Source: an uncultured Acetatifactor sp. (GTDB lineage: Bacteria > Bacillota > Clostridia > Lachnospirales > Lachnospiraceae). Taken from it: DNA of 64,000 bases. The notes beneath the pieces are model-generated. The model ran no database searches and was not told where the DNA came from. It saw only the letters and a list, made by a program, of their open reading frames with translations. Location: positions 84,467 to 148,466 of the forward strand of contig CAJUAB010000008.1 in NCBI GenBank assembly GCA_910583845.1, in the 5' to 3' direction. Below are positions 9,601-16,917 of this stretch, one piece after another; the stretch's first letter is position 1; each line of letters begins with the position of its first letter. Position numbers and translations under genes: made by a program.

Positions 9601-11009
9601 TAAACGATATTCTCTCCGGCTCCGGCAAGATCTACACCTGCCTTAAGATTGACGAGGTGAACAACCTGGGAGCCGCCCGTATCCGTGTGCGCTCCCTCCT
9701 GTCCGCCATCCGAGTGCGGGAACAGAAAGCGGAGCAGCGCGCCATCCATTCCAGCGCCATCCGGAAAGTGCAGTTCACCGAAGAGATGCGCAGGGACTAT
9801 ACCATCCTCTGCCCTCAGATGTCCCCCATCCATTTTGACATCTTTGAGAAGGCTTTCGCCGCCTGCGGTTACCGTTTTGAGGTGCTTACCAACGACAACA
9901 AACACTCTGTGGACGTGGGGTTAAAATATGTAAACAACGATGCCTGTTATCCTTCCCTGTTGGTGGTAGGACAGATTATGGAGGCACTGCTGTCCGGCAA
10001 GTACGACTTAAACAAAACCGCTGTTATTATGACCCAGACCGGAGGAGGCTGCCGGGCTACCAACTATATCGGTTTCATTCGCCGGGCCCTGGAAAAGGCG
10101 GACATGGCGCAGATTCCTGTCATTTCCCTGAATCTGGGCAGCATCGAGACCAACCCCGGCTTCCACCTGAATCTGGATCTGCTGATACGGGCGGCGCTGG
10201 CTGCTCAAATCGGAGATATCTTCATGCGCTGCGTCTATCGCATGCGTCCTTATGAGGAAGTGCCCGGCAGTGTGGAAGCCGTACACCGGAAATGGCTTAA
10301 GATTGCCCAGGATTACGTGTCCACCAAGCATATCAACCTGGCTAAATTTCCCGGCATGTGCAGGAAGATGATCCGGGAATTTGACGCCATACCGCTTCGG
10401 GATATCAAAAAGCCCCGGGTAGGTATTGTGGGGGAGATTCTGGTAAAATTCTCTCCCGCGGGCAACAACCATCTGGTGGAACTGCTGGAGGCCGAGGGGG
10501 CAGAGGCCGTAGTACCGGATCTGATAGACTTCATGCTGTACTGCTTCTATAACCAGATTTACAAGGCAGAGCACCTGGGCACCAGTAAAAAAGCCGCAAG
10601 ACTCTCTTCCCTGGGCATCTGGGCCATTGAGCATGTGCTTCGGGGGGCTGCGTCCAAGGCTTTCGCCAGGAGCAGACATTTTGATCCGCCCACACCGATC
10701 CGTAAAATCGTGGAATATGCCAGACCCATTGTATCCATCGGCAACCAGACCGGCGAGGGATGGTTCCTCACCGGGGAGATGGTGGAGCTGATTCATGAAA
10801 ACGTACCCAACATCGTCTGCACACAGCCCTTCGGCTGTCTGCCGAACCATGTGGTGGGCAAGGGCGTGATCAAAGCCCTGCGGAAAGCCTACCCGGCATC
10901 CAACATCGTAGCCATCGACTACGATCCCGGTGCCAGCGAGGTAAATCAGCTCAACCGCATCAAACTGATGCTGTCCACTGCCAACAAGAATTTAGAGAAC
11001 CAAGTCTGA
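6630..11009 (+). CDS. Two-domain 2-hydroxyacyl-CoA dehydratase activase-type ATPase (BadF/BcrA + DUF2229)
   Basis: The start at 6630 follows AGAAAGGA; an ATG 17 codons earlier lacks a ribosome site. The 1459-residue protein has two tandem ASKHA-fold ATPase domains: GIDIGSTTVK at about 45 and GIDAGSTTTK at about 360. Each has cysteines in the pattern of the activase [4Fe-4S] cluster (GICAGGTGSF near 162, EACSSGCGSF near 482). A cysteine cluster near 650 (CKGCTNNC) follows, then a DUF2229 domain from about 718 and a C-terminal dehydratase-subunit-like region. In the HgdC family the activase uses ATP to inject an electron into a dehydratase. The large fused form is common in Clostridia and its substrate is unknown. 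No dehydratase subunit gene lies in the window. It is monocistronic, with its own promoter and a hairpin downstream. Confidence 0.9.
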   Translation: MNNNCISCGAEDLNARRPAADSCNAAGVTRDMRTEDNQRLPEYTLGIDIGSTTVKIALLDKKHEILFSDYQRHYANIQETLSSLLQKAYDMLGNALLRPMITGSGGLTLANHLGVPFTQEVIAVATALKELAPKTDVAIELGGEDAKIIYFEGGNVEQRMNGICAGGTGSFIDQMASLIQTDAAGLNEYAKEYRSLYTIAARCGVFAKTDIQPLINEGATKEDLAASIFQAVVNQTISGLACGKPIRGHVAFLGGPLHFLSELKKAFIRTLKLDEEHIMDTDNSHLFAAIGSAMNAKQEVSCTMREMVEKLSGKIKMEFEVERMDPLFAGQEEYESFKARHARHKVGAKDLASYHGNAFLGIDAGSTTTKIALVGEDGSLLYSFYSNNDGSPLKTAIRSLKEIHEQLPEDVQIVRSCSTGYGEALMKAAFLLDDGEVETVAHYYAAAFFNPQVDCILDIGGQDMKCIKIRNQTVDSVQLNEACSSGCGSFIETFAKSLNYSVQDFAQAALFARHPIDLGTRCTVFMNSKVKQAQKEGASVADISAGLAYSVIKNALFKVIKVSDASELGRAIVVQGGTFYNDAVLRSFEKIAGCEAIRPDIAGIMGAFGAALIARERYTQCCGAGCASHEGYHTSMLSYEQICNLQFETSMAKCKGCTNNCRLTVNKFSGGRQYISGNRCERGIGGQKNAHNVPNLFEYKLKRLFDYESLPADEAPRGVVGIPRVLNMYENYPFWHTFFTSLGYRVVLSPVSTRQIYELGIESIPSESECYPAKLAHGHVNWLIRQGIRFIFYPALFYERNEFEDANNHYNCPIVTSYSENIKNNVEEIKSENIMFRNPFMAFTSQETIADALVKEFTELPAKEVRQSVEKAWNELEKARQDMRDKGEETLQYLERTGKRGIVLAGRPYHIDPEINHGIPELITSYDIAVLTEDSISHLAAPERPLIVSDQWMYHSRLYAAASYVKQVENLDLIQLNSFGCGLDAVTTDQVNDILSGSGKIYTCLKIDEVNNLGAARIRVRSLLSAIRVREQKAEQRAIHSSAIRKVQFTEEMRRDYTILCPQMSPIHFDIFEKAFAACGYRFEVLTNDNKHSVDVGLKYVNNDACYPSLLVVGQIMEALLSGKYDLNKTAVIMTQTGGGCRATNYIGFIRRALEKADMAQIPVISLNLGSIETNPGFHLNLDLLIRAALAAQIGDIFMRCVYRMRPYEEVPGSVEAVHRKWLKIAQDYVSTKHINLAKFPGMCRKMIREFDAIPLRDIKKPRVGIVGEILVKFSPAGNNHLVELLEAEGAEAVVPDLIDFMLYCFYNQIYKAEHLGTSKKAARLSSLGIWAIEHVLRGAASKAFARSRHFDPPTPIRKIVEYARPIVSIGNQTGEGWFLTGEMVELIHENVPNIVCTQPFGCLPNHVVGKGVIKALRKAYPASNIVAIDYDPGASEVNQLNRIKLMLSTANKNLENQV

Positions 11010-11059
11010 TCGGATACAGCCTGTATCTCGCAGGAACAAAGAATTCGACTATCAATCCA

Positions 11060-11097
11060 TCCTATAGCAGGAAGCAGAAGCTCTTTCTGCTATAGGA
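11060..11097 (+). terminator. Hairpin downstream of the activase
   Basis: TCCTATAGCAG at 11060-11070 pairs perfectly with CTGCTATAGGA at 11087-11097. There is no U-tract after it, so termination by this hairpin alone is uncertain. Confidence 0.45.
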
Positions 11098-11143
11098 CGC
11101 GGCGCAATATACATGTTTTGACGTTATTCATAAGGAATTTAAA

Positions 11144-11437
11144 ATGAAAAAAAGAATCAAAGTTATACTATTGGTCATTATTGTTATAATTTTGTTGATT
11201 TGTAGTATATGGCATATACAGAAATCTAGAAGCAGATATGGCTATGAACAGGGATATCTGCATGGTTATTCGATCGGCTATACAGACGCTCTCAATAATC
11301 GATGGCAAAGCGGCCAGCTTCTGGCTTGCGAAATCGTCCCCTTTGAGGCGGGAGACGGCAAGTGGAAATATTTCATTATGGGATTCACGGACGGATATGA
11401 TGACGGGCATGATGCAGGAGATGCATATAGAAAATAG
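11144..11437 (+). CDS. Small single-pass membrane protein with GY repeats
   Basis: AAGGA lies eight bases before the ATG. The 97-residue product has a basic start, one strongly hydrophobic helix (residues 6-24), and an outward-facing or cytoplasmic region with repeated Gly-Tyr pairs (GYEQGYLHGYSIGYTDA and, at the end, GFTDGYDDGHDAGDAY). The three- to four-residue spacing of GY recalls short cell-surface or glycine-zipper modules. I do not recognise a named family. Base composition is visibly AT-richer than the activase upstream. Confidence 0.6.
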   Translation: MKKRIKVILLVIIVIILLICSIWHIQKSRSRYGYEQGYLHGYSIGYTDALNNRWQSGQLLACEIVPFEAGDGKWKYFIMGFTDGYDDGHDAGDAYRK

Positions 11438-11468
11438 AATTACATCCCGGTAAATTTGTATTGTCATC

Positions 11469-11516
11469 AGGTGCAGGCGGCAGGAGGCTGTGAAAAAGCC
11501 TGTGCCGCCTGCACCT
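11469..11516. terminator. Bidirectional hairpin between convergent genes
   Basis: AGGTGCAGGCGGCA (11469-11482) is perfectly complementary to TGCCGCCTGCACCT (11503-11516), a 14-bp stem. A smaller GGCT/AGCC stem sits inside the loop. It lies between the plus-strand GY gene and the minus-strand HTH genes and probably ends transcription from both sides. Confidence 0.7.
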
Positions 11517-11534
11517 CATAAAATCCATAACATT

Positions 11535-11723
11535 TCAAAGTTCACCGGGATCAAGTTCCAGCTTTTTACAGATCCGGACTACCAGATCAAAAGAAGCGCC
11601 AGAGACTCCTCTGGAAAGGATTGTCATCAGCGTACTGTAGGGAATATCCGCCTCCAGAGAGAATTGTCTGAGACTCACAAACTGATCCAGAATCAGATTT
11701 CGCAATCTCTCCTCCCGACTCAT
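11535..11723 (-). CDS. Mini XRE/Cro-type HTH protein, 62 aa
   Basis: The gene overlaps the stop of the DeoR gene by four bases (ATGA), so it is translationally coupled. The product is almost only a helix-turn-helix: LRQFSLEADIPYSTLMTILSRG is followed by FDLVVRICKKLELDPGEL, as in small Cro/C1 repressors. No dimerisation or ligand domain is left. It may modulate the same operator as its partner or bind a second site. Confidence 0.75.
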   Translation of the reverse strand: MSREERLRNLILDQFVSLRQFSLEADIPYSTLMTILSRGVSGASFDLVVRICKKLELDPGEL

Positions 11724-12499
11724 TTTGCGTCACCTGCCACAATCACTGTGGCAATTTTTTCCTCAAGGGCCGCAATCTGATCCTCTGCGCAATCCCAATC
11801 CGTTATGAGGAAGTCAAAGACATCCGGCTCACAGACTTTGATAAAAGAGTCCAATCCAATTTTGGCTCCCGGCATCAACAGACATTTTCTCCTGCTGTTT
11901 CGAATCACCGCTCGCTGAAACGCCGCCGTTTCGTCCGTTCCGTTGGACAGTCCAAAGGAGGCTGTCAGCCCTGCTCCAGTGATAAAGCAGAGGTCAAAGT
12001 GTATCCGGCCCACAAATTCTGTGGCCAGACTGTCTACCAGCGACCCGCTCTGCCGCATTTTTCCCCCGGTGAGATAGACCTCTATATTTTCAAAGTTTCT
12101 GAGTTCCTTCCCAATATCCACGGAGTTGACCACTACAGTATAGGAAATGTCTCTTGGCAGAGAGGGAACCATAAGATATCCGAGCGATCCGCCTGTCAGA
12201 TAAATCGTTTCGTTCTCTCTGATCATCCTGGCCGCCTGGCATGCAATGGCCTTGTAATTATCAAAAACCGGCATACTCTCAAAATCGCGGTTCACCGGCG
12301 GTCTTACATTGACCGGCTGTAGCAGAATGGCGCCGCCATGGGTCCGTTTACAGATTCCCTTCTGCTCCAGCAGCCGCAGGTCCCTCCGCGCGGATTCATC
12401 AGATATCCCATATTCCTGCACAATTTCCGCTATAGTAATTTTACCGTTTTGCTGTATACGGTCTGTTATCTTTTGATGACGTTCCTCCATAAAAATCAT
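11720..12499 (-). CDS. DeoR-family transcriptional regulator
   Basis: Three in-frame ATGs lie close together. The one at 12499 is six bases from GGAGGT and is chosen, giving 259 residues. The N-terminus is a DeoR winged helix (ITIAEIVQEYGISDESARRDLRLLEQKGICKRTHGGA, given here as family pattern). The C-terminal sugar-phosphate-sensing DeoRC domain follows, with LTGGSLGYL, VYLTGGKM and the DLCFITGAGL segment. Such proteins repress sugar or nucleoside genes and release DNA on binding a phosphorylated effector. No sugar operon adjoins it, so the target may be itself and the coupled mini-HTH gene. The palindrome at 12521-12540 just after its -10 box supports autoregulation. Confidence 0.88.
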   Translation of the reverse strand: MIFMEERHQKITDRIQQNGKITIAEIVQEYGISDESARRDLRLLEQKGICKRTHGGAILLQPVNVRPPVNRDFESMPVFDNYKAIACQAARMIRENETIYLTGGSLGYLMVPSLPRDISYTVVVNSVDIGKELRNFENIEVYLTGGKMRQSGSLVDSLATEFVGRIHFDLCFITGAGLTASFGLSNGTDETAAFQRAVIRNSRRKCLLMPGAKIGLDSFIKVCEPDVFDFLITDWDCAEDQIAALEEKIATVIVAGDAK

Positions 12500-12520
12500 G
12501 CACATACCTCCAAATACTAG

Positions 12521-12540
12521 ATTGATCGAATTCGATAAAT
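12521..12540. promoter_or_regulatory. Palindromic operator candidate
   Basis: ATCGAATTCGAT (12525-12536) is a perfect 12-bp palindrome inside a 20-bp near-perfect one. It lies immediately downstream of the -10 box and upstream of the DeoR ribosome site, the expected place for a road-block autorepressor site. Confidence 0.6.
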
Positions 12541-12542
12541 CT

Positions 12543-12571
12543 ATAATACAGCATATTCAGAAGTAAATCAA
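12543..12571 (-). promoter_or_regulatory. Promoter of the DeoR/mini-HTH operon
   Basis: On the minus strand TTGATT (12571-12566), 17 bases, then TATTAT (12548-12543). Confidence 0.65.
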
Positions 12572-12608
12572 CGTTTTCGGTAATCGGATTTGCGTCTATT
12601 CATTTGGC

Positions 12609-13487
12609 TTACGCTCTACTTTGCAGCGCTTTACCTGTAATCAGCTCATACCCCTGTAAGTACTTCTCGATGGTCTTATCCACGATCTCCTGGGGCAGCT
12701 CCCAGTCATGATCGTGACTCTTCAGCCAATCCCGGGCAAACTGTTTGTCAAAGGAGGGCTGGGCATGCCCCGGCTCATACCCCTGGGCCGGCCAGAAGCG
12801 GGAGGAATCCGGCGTCAGCATCTCGTCTCCCAGCACTATATTGCCATTTTCATCCAGACCGAATTCAAACTTGGTATCCGCAATGATAATGCCCTTAGTC
12901 CGGGCATACTCCGCACACTTTTTGTACAGGGCAACGGTATAGTCCCGTAATTTCTCCCCATACTCCCGGCCTTTGCCAGGGTAGCGCTTTTCCAGATATT
13001 CCACACTCTGCTCAAAGGATATATTCTCATCATGATCCCCGATCTCCGCTTTGGTGGAAGGTGTATAGATGGGCTCGGGCAGCTGCTCCGATTCCCTGAG
13101 TCCCTCCGGCAGCCTGATGCCGCACACCGTGCCGTCCTTCTGGTAGCTGGCCCAGCCGCTTCCAGTGATATATCCCCGTACAATACATTCCACAGGCAGC
13201 ATTTCCAGTTTTCGGCACATCATGCTGTTGCCGTCAAAGCGCTCCTGCTGAAAAAACTCCGGCATATCCTTCACATCCACCGAAATCATATGATTGGGCA
13301 GGATATCCCTGGTCATGTCAAACCAGAATCTGGACATCTGCGTCAGTACCGCGCCCTTCCCGGTCACCCTGTTTTTCAGGATCACATCAAAGCAGCTGAT
13401 CCTGTCCGTAGCCACCATAATCAGGGTATCCCCATTGTCATAGATCTCTCGTACTTTTCCTTCCTTTATCGGTTTTAATTCCTGCAT
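12609..13487 (-). CDS. purC: Phosphoribosylaminoimidazole-succinocarboxamide synthase
   Basis: The 292-residue enzyme joins CAIR and aspartate with ATP to give SAICAR in purine synthesis. Family signatures are present: KEGKVREIYDNGD at the start (ATP binding), VECIVRGYITGSGW near residue 95 and IIIADTKFEFGLDENG near 200. Its length is that of the longer SAICAR synthetase form. AGGAGGAG lies just upstream. No other pur gene is in the window; it seems to be a single-gene unit next to a decayed nuclease gene. Confidence 0.95.
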   Translation of the reverse strand: MQELKPIKEGKVREIYDNGDTLIMVATDRISCFDVILKNRVTGKGAVLTQMSRFWFDMTRDILPNHMISVDVKDMPEFFQQERFDGNSMMCRKLEMLPVECIVRGYITGSGWASYQKDGTVCGIRLPEGLRESEQLPEPIYTPSTKAEIGDHDENISFEQSVEYLEKRYPGKGREYGEKLRDYTVALYKKCAEYARTKGIIIADTKFEFGLDENGNIVLGDEMLTPDSSRFWPAQGYEPGHAQPSFDKQFARDWLKSHDHDWELPQEIVDKTIEKYLQGYELITGKALQSRA

Positions 13488-13567
13488 CTTTCTCCTCCTG
13501 CAAAATGTTTTATGGTCAATGTACCTGACAACCAGGTATCACTCCATCATGTTCCTGATTTTTCGAA

Positions 13568-14100
13568 TCAGAGTCCCGCCGCAAACTGCTGCACTTCCGA
13601 AACGCTGAGTCCTGTATCCTCCGCGATCTCCTCAATGGTAAGTTTCCCCCTTTTGAGCAGCCTGAGGGCTGTCTTCCTTCTGGTCTCATCAATACCCTGA
13701 CTTTTCCCCTGTTCGATTCCCTGTTTTAGAATAATTCTCGCCTCTGTCTCAATCAATGCTCCACCCATGATATCACCTATACCTTTCCGCACATTCTCAT
13801 ATTTATGCGCAATCTCTCCGATCACATCCCTGGACAGTTCAATAATGGTACGTTTGTCAAAGGCTCCGATTACTCCCTGCTTTTCCAGTTCGTGCAGCCC
13901 TTCCAGAATCTTCCTGAACTCTGATTGTGCCTCCTCCAGCCTCTTTACATTATTATTATACACATCAAAATGCTTCTCATGTGAGAAAACTACTCCTCCC
14001 CTGTATATGTCTCCCCAAAAATCTCGTTAATGATGGGAATAACCAGCTTACGGCAGTCATTCAGAATTGTCCGGAACACCCCGTCATATATATTTCCCAT
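13568..14100 (-). pseudogene. Decayed Rpn-type PD-(D/E)XK nuclease/transposase-like gene
   Basis: Translation from the ATG at 14100 (GGAAGG upstream) gives MGNIYDGVFRTILNDC and then IIPVINEIFGE-like sequence, typical of the N-terminus of this large Lachnospiraceae family, ending at TAG after GEE. A shift of frame restores VFSHEKHFDV, and then the sequence jumps to the family C-terminus (KRLEEAQSEFRKIL ... GIEQGKSQGI ... LSVSEVQQFA) with the nuclease core missing. So the gene has both a frameshift and a large internal deletion. The remaining open frame, 13568-13963, would make a 131-residue fragment and is probably not functional. Confidence 0.75.
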
Positions 14101-14330
14101 TCGAATGCCTTCCTGTATTCGGTAACTTTATTGTACCATTATTTTACTCTTTTTTCAAGCAGCCTGATTTTCTCCCTGCCTGGCCTGCATTCATTTTGCT
14201 TTTTAAGGAAATATTTCTGTATTTGTATGATAACATGGCCCCCATGCGTGGGCAATAACGCATCCGTTGCTACCCGCTGAATAATTCAACTGTTGGTTGT
14301 ATAAGACAACAGCGTTCTGTACAGGTGCTA

Positions 14331-15233
14331 TTATACGGAAAAAACATTCCGGAACGCTCTGTAAGTCTTACCCATCCCCGCATCCAGAGATGTATATTTC
14401 ATTCCAAGCTCTTGGATACTTCTGGCATTGTCATACAGTTCCGTTTCCGACTCCCTTACGGCAAATGGCAGCAAAATCCCCTGCTCCAGAGCCTGCTGCG
14501 CAGTCATGGGCAGTTCCCGGACCGGCTCCTCAGATACCTTCATCAGCGCGTCTGCCAGAGAGCCGTAAGTCTCCGGCTCTCTTTTACAAATATTGTACGC
14601 TTTTCCATAGGCTTTCTCATTCAGCAGACACTTTTCAACGGCCTCCGCCGCATCCTTCACATATACCATCTGAAACTGACCGTCTGCGTCTGTGATCCTG
14701 GGTAAAATCCGTTGTTGCACCATCATCCGGATGTAAGCGGATTCCCTGGGAGCATAGTTAAACGGTCCATAGAGAATCCCCGGACGCAGCACCGTCCAGG
14801 CAACATCCCGCTCCCCACAGACAAGACGCGTTTCTCTCTCCAACGCTACCTTGCCCGCAATGTAGGCCCCGGCCTCCCCCGGCAGATACCTTTCCTCAAA
14901 AGGGGCATCCTCCGATTTATATCCCCCTTCTCCCCTGCGGTATACATCTACAGTACTGACAGCGATATACTGGACCGGCTTAACCGGCATGTTTTCAAGC
15001 ACGCAGCGGATATCTCCCGCCTCGTACGCGCAGAAGTCCACAACAGCCTCATATTCTCCTGACAGGCCCTTCCATACTGCGGGATCTCTGCGGTCTCCCC
15101 TGACCTGTGCTGCTCCCAGTTCTTCCATGGAGTAGGTTCCCCGGTTCACCACTGTGATTTCATGCCGTCCGGCCGCCAGCATCACAAATACCCTGCCATA
15201 AAAGTAACTGCCTCCAATCACGAGAATCTTCAT
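14331..15233 (-). CDS. NAD-dependent epimerase/dehydratase family protein
   Basis: An extended short-chain dehydrogenase. MKILVIGGSYFYGR at the N-terminus holds a variant of the GxxGxxG dinucleotide loop. YIAVSTVDVYRRG and YIAGKVALE fit the catalytic Ser and YxxxK region, though the Tyr appears as AYIAGK. RPGILYGPFNYAPRES follows. The start at 15233 follows AAAGGA; an upstream ATG nine codons earlier has no site. It lies 30 bases after the DUF3887 lipoprotein gene. Substrate is probably a nucleotide sugar or similar, not identifiable here. Confidence 0.85.
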   Translation of the reverse strand: MKILVIGGSYFYGRVFVMLAAGRHEITVVNRGTYSMEELGAAQVRGDRRDPAVWKGLSGEYEAVVDFCAYEAGDIRCVLENMPVKPVQYIAVSTVDVYRRGEGGYKSEDAPFEERYLPGEAGAYIAGKVALERETRLVCGERDVAWTVLRPGILYGPFNYAPRESAYIRMMVQQRILPRITDADGQFQMVYVKDAAEAVEKCLLNEKAYGKAYNICKREPETYGSLADALMKVSEEPVRELPMTAQQALEQGILLPFAVRESETELYDNARSIQELGMKYTSLDAGMGKTYRAFRNVFSV

Positions 15234-15263
15234 AATCTCACGTTCCTTTCTGATATACATATT

Positions 15264-15677
15264 CTATTTCATATAGAGTCCCACCACCTGCATATCCGCA
15301 TCATATCCCACCTGAAAAGTCACAATCTGTTTTTCATATTGAGCCTTGACCATGACAACGGCATAATCTCCCTCATCGATCTTCTGGCCGCTCACCGTCG
15401 TACTGTCAATCCGGGTAAAGGTCCCCGCGCCGCCAAAAGTCTCCACACAGGCCGACCGCAATTCATCCGCCTGCAACACCTGCTTCATATCCTCCCGGAA
15501 AGTCTCGTAAACCTGCAAATACTCTTCCGCGTTCAGCCAGTCCACAATCTGTATGGTCTGCTGCTCCAGCTGCTCCTGCGAGAACACCTCCGCCAAAGGC
15601 ATGGTCCGGGTGCCGCAGCCCGTTAGCAAAACCACCGTAAACAGCGTCAGAATCCCCGTGATTATATTTTTTCTCAT
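15264..15677 (-). CDS. DUF3887-type lipoprotein
   Basis: The start at 15677 is preceded by GGAGGAAAGAAGAGG. A lipoprotein signal ends in LLTGC, so the mature protein is tethered to the outer face of the membrane. The rest (about 115 residues) has the DUF3887 pattern: FSQEQLEQQTIQIVDWLNA then VYETFREDMKQVLQADEL and a beta-rich end. The family is related to the NTF2-like fold; its function is unknown. It precedes the epimerase in a two-gene unit. Confidence 0.8.
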   Translation of the reverse strand: MRKNIITGILTLFTVVLLTGCGTRTMPLAEVFSQEQLEQQTIQIVDWLNAEEYLQVYETFREDMKQVLQADELRSACVETFGGAGTFTRIDSTTVSGQKIDEGDYAVVMVKAQYEKQIVTFQVGYDADMQVVGLYMK

Positions 15678-15786
15678 CCTCTTCTTTCCTCCCTGTCTCT
15701 TCTCCATCTGAAAGCGCATCAGGCGATTGCAGAACCTTCTGATCGCCTTCTCATGGGGTGTCTGGCCAAGTATACCACAATACCGC

Positions 15787-16917
15787 TCAGATATCCAGAG
15801 AAAACCACCCCGGACTGTTCTGTTTTGCCACGCCTTTCAAACACAGATGCATCAATATGGTCAGGAGATTGTTGGAAAAGGTGCGGAATCCTCTTTCCGT
15901 GAGTTTGATCTGCAGCTGCTCACGAATTCTTTCCATGGGCTGAGGATACAGATCCAGAGCCTCCAGCACCACCGCCTCCTCCGGTGTAAGGGGCGGACGG
16001 ACACGGCCATCGGGGGAACTGGCCTGCCTCGGAACACAGCAGGCAAACTTTTCGGGAAAAGACTGCCGCAAGCCTTCCATAAAATCCCTGGGAGACAGAA
16101 AAACCAACGCGCCATCCTTGACCAGCTTATTGCATCCGTCGCTGAGTCTGTCCGTAATCCGCCCCGGGACCGCATAGACCTCCCTTCCCTGTTCCAGCGC
16201 CATATCCACTGTAATCAACGTACCGCTTTTCTGCCGGGCTTCCACTACCACCAACACGTCCGCGAGACCGCTGACAATCCGGTTGCGAGGCGGAAATAGC
16301 TGGGGTTTGGGAGATGTGCCCGGCGGATAGGTGGAAAGAATCCCGCCCTGAACCAGAAGCCGGTCATAGATGGGCTTATTTCCCTTGGGATAGCAGATAT
16401 CCACTCCGTTTCCCAGAACGGCATAGGACTCCCCCTCCGCATCCAATGCGGCCAGCTGGCTGATTCCGTCTATTCCCCTGGCCATGCCGCTGATCACCTG
16501 CACCCCTGCGGCTCCCAGTTCTCTGCCCAGCTGAGCGGCCACAAAATGTCCGTATTCTGAGCATTCCCTGGCCCCCACCACTGCCACTGCCAGCTTCCGG
16601 GGCTGGGGAAGCCGTCCCTTATAGTAAATGCCAAAGGGATGGTCCGGAATATGTCGCAGCCTCTCCGGATATTCCGCGTCCGCTGTACAGACAAAGGATA
16701 TCTGTTTTTCTGAAAGTCTGGCATACTCCCTGTCCACGTCCCAGTTTTTCCGCGTCCTCAGCAGTTTCTCCAACCTGTTTTTGTCCAGCGCTGCAGCCAG
16801 TTTTTTCTCCGCGGCTTCATATACTGCCGCGCCCGTGCCGAAAGTCTCCAGAAGCTGCTCCCTGGCCGCCGTACCCAGCCCTCTGACATTGGCAAGCCAA
16901 TATGTATATTTATCCAT
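15787..16917 (-). CDS. dprA: DNA-processing protein DprA
   Basis: DprA loads RecA onto incoming single-stranded DNA during transformation. The 376-residue protein has an N-terminal helix-hairpin region, the Rossmann-like core with VVGARECSEYG and SGMARGIDGISQ, then AVLGNGVDICYPKGN and EVYAVPGRITDRLSDGCN, and a C-terminal winged helix. Its first eight bases overlap the end of yifB, so the two are co-transcribed, a common pairing. Confidence 0.95.
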   Translation of the reverse strand: MDKYTYWLANVRGLGTAAREQLLETFGTGAAVYEAAEKKLAAALDKNRLEKLLRTRKNWDVDREYARLSEKQISFVCTADAEYPERLRHIPDHPFGIYYKGRLPQPRKLAVAVVGARECSEYGHFVAAQLGRELGAAGVQVISGMARGIDGISQLAALDAEGESYAVLGNGVDICYPKGNKPIYDRLLVQGGILSTYPPGTSPKPQLFPPRNRIVSGLADVLVVVEARQKSGTLITVDMALEQGREVYAVPGRITDRLSDGCNKLVKDGALVFLSPRDFMEGLRQSFPEKFACCVPRQASSPDGRVRPPLTPEEAVVLEALDLYPQPMERIREQLQIKLTERGFRTFSNNLLTILMHLCLKGVAKQNSPGWFSLDI

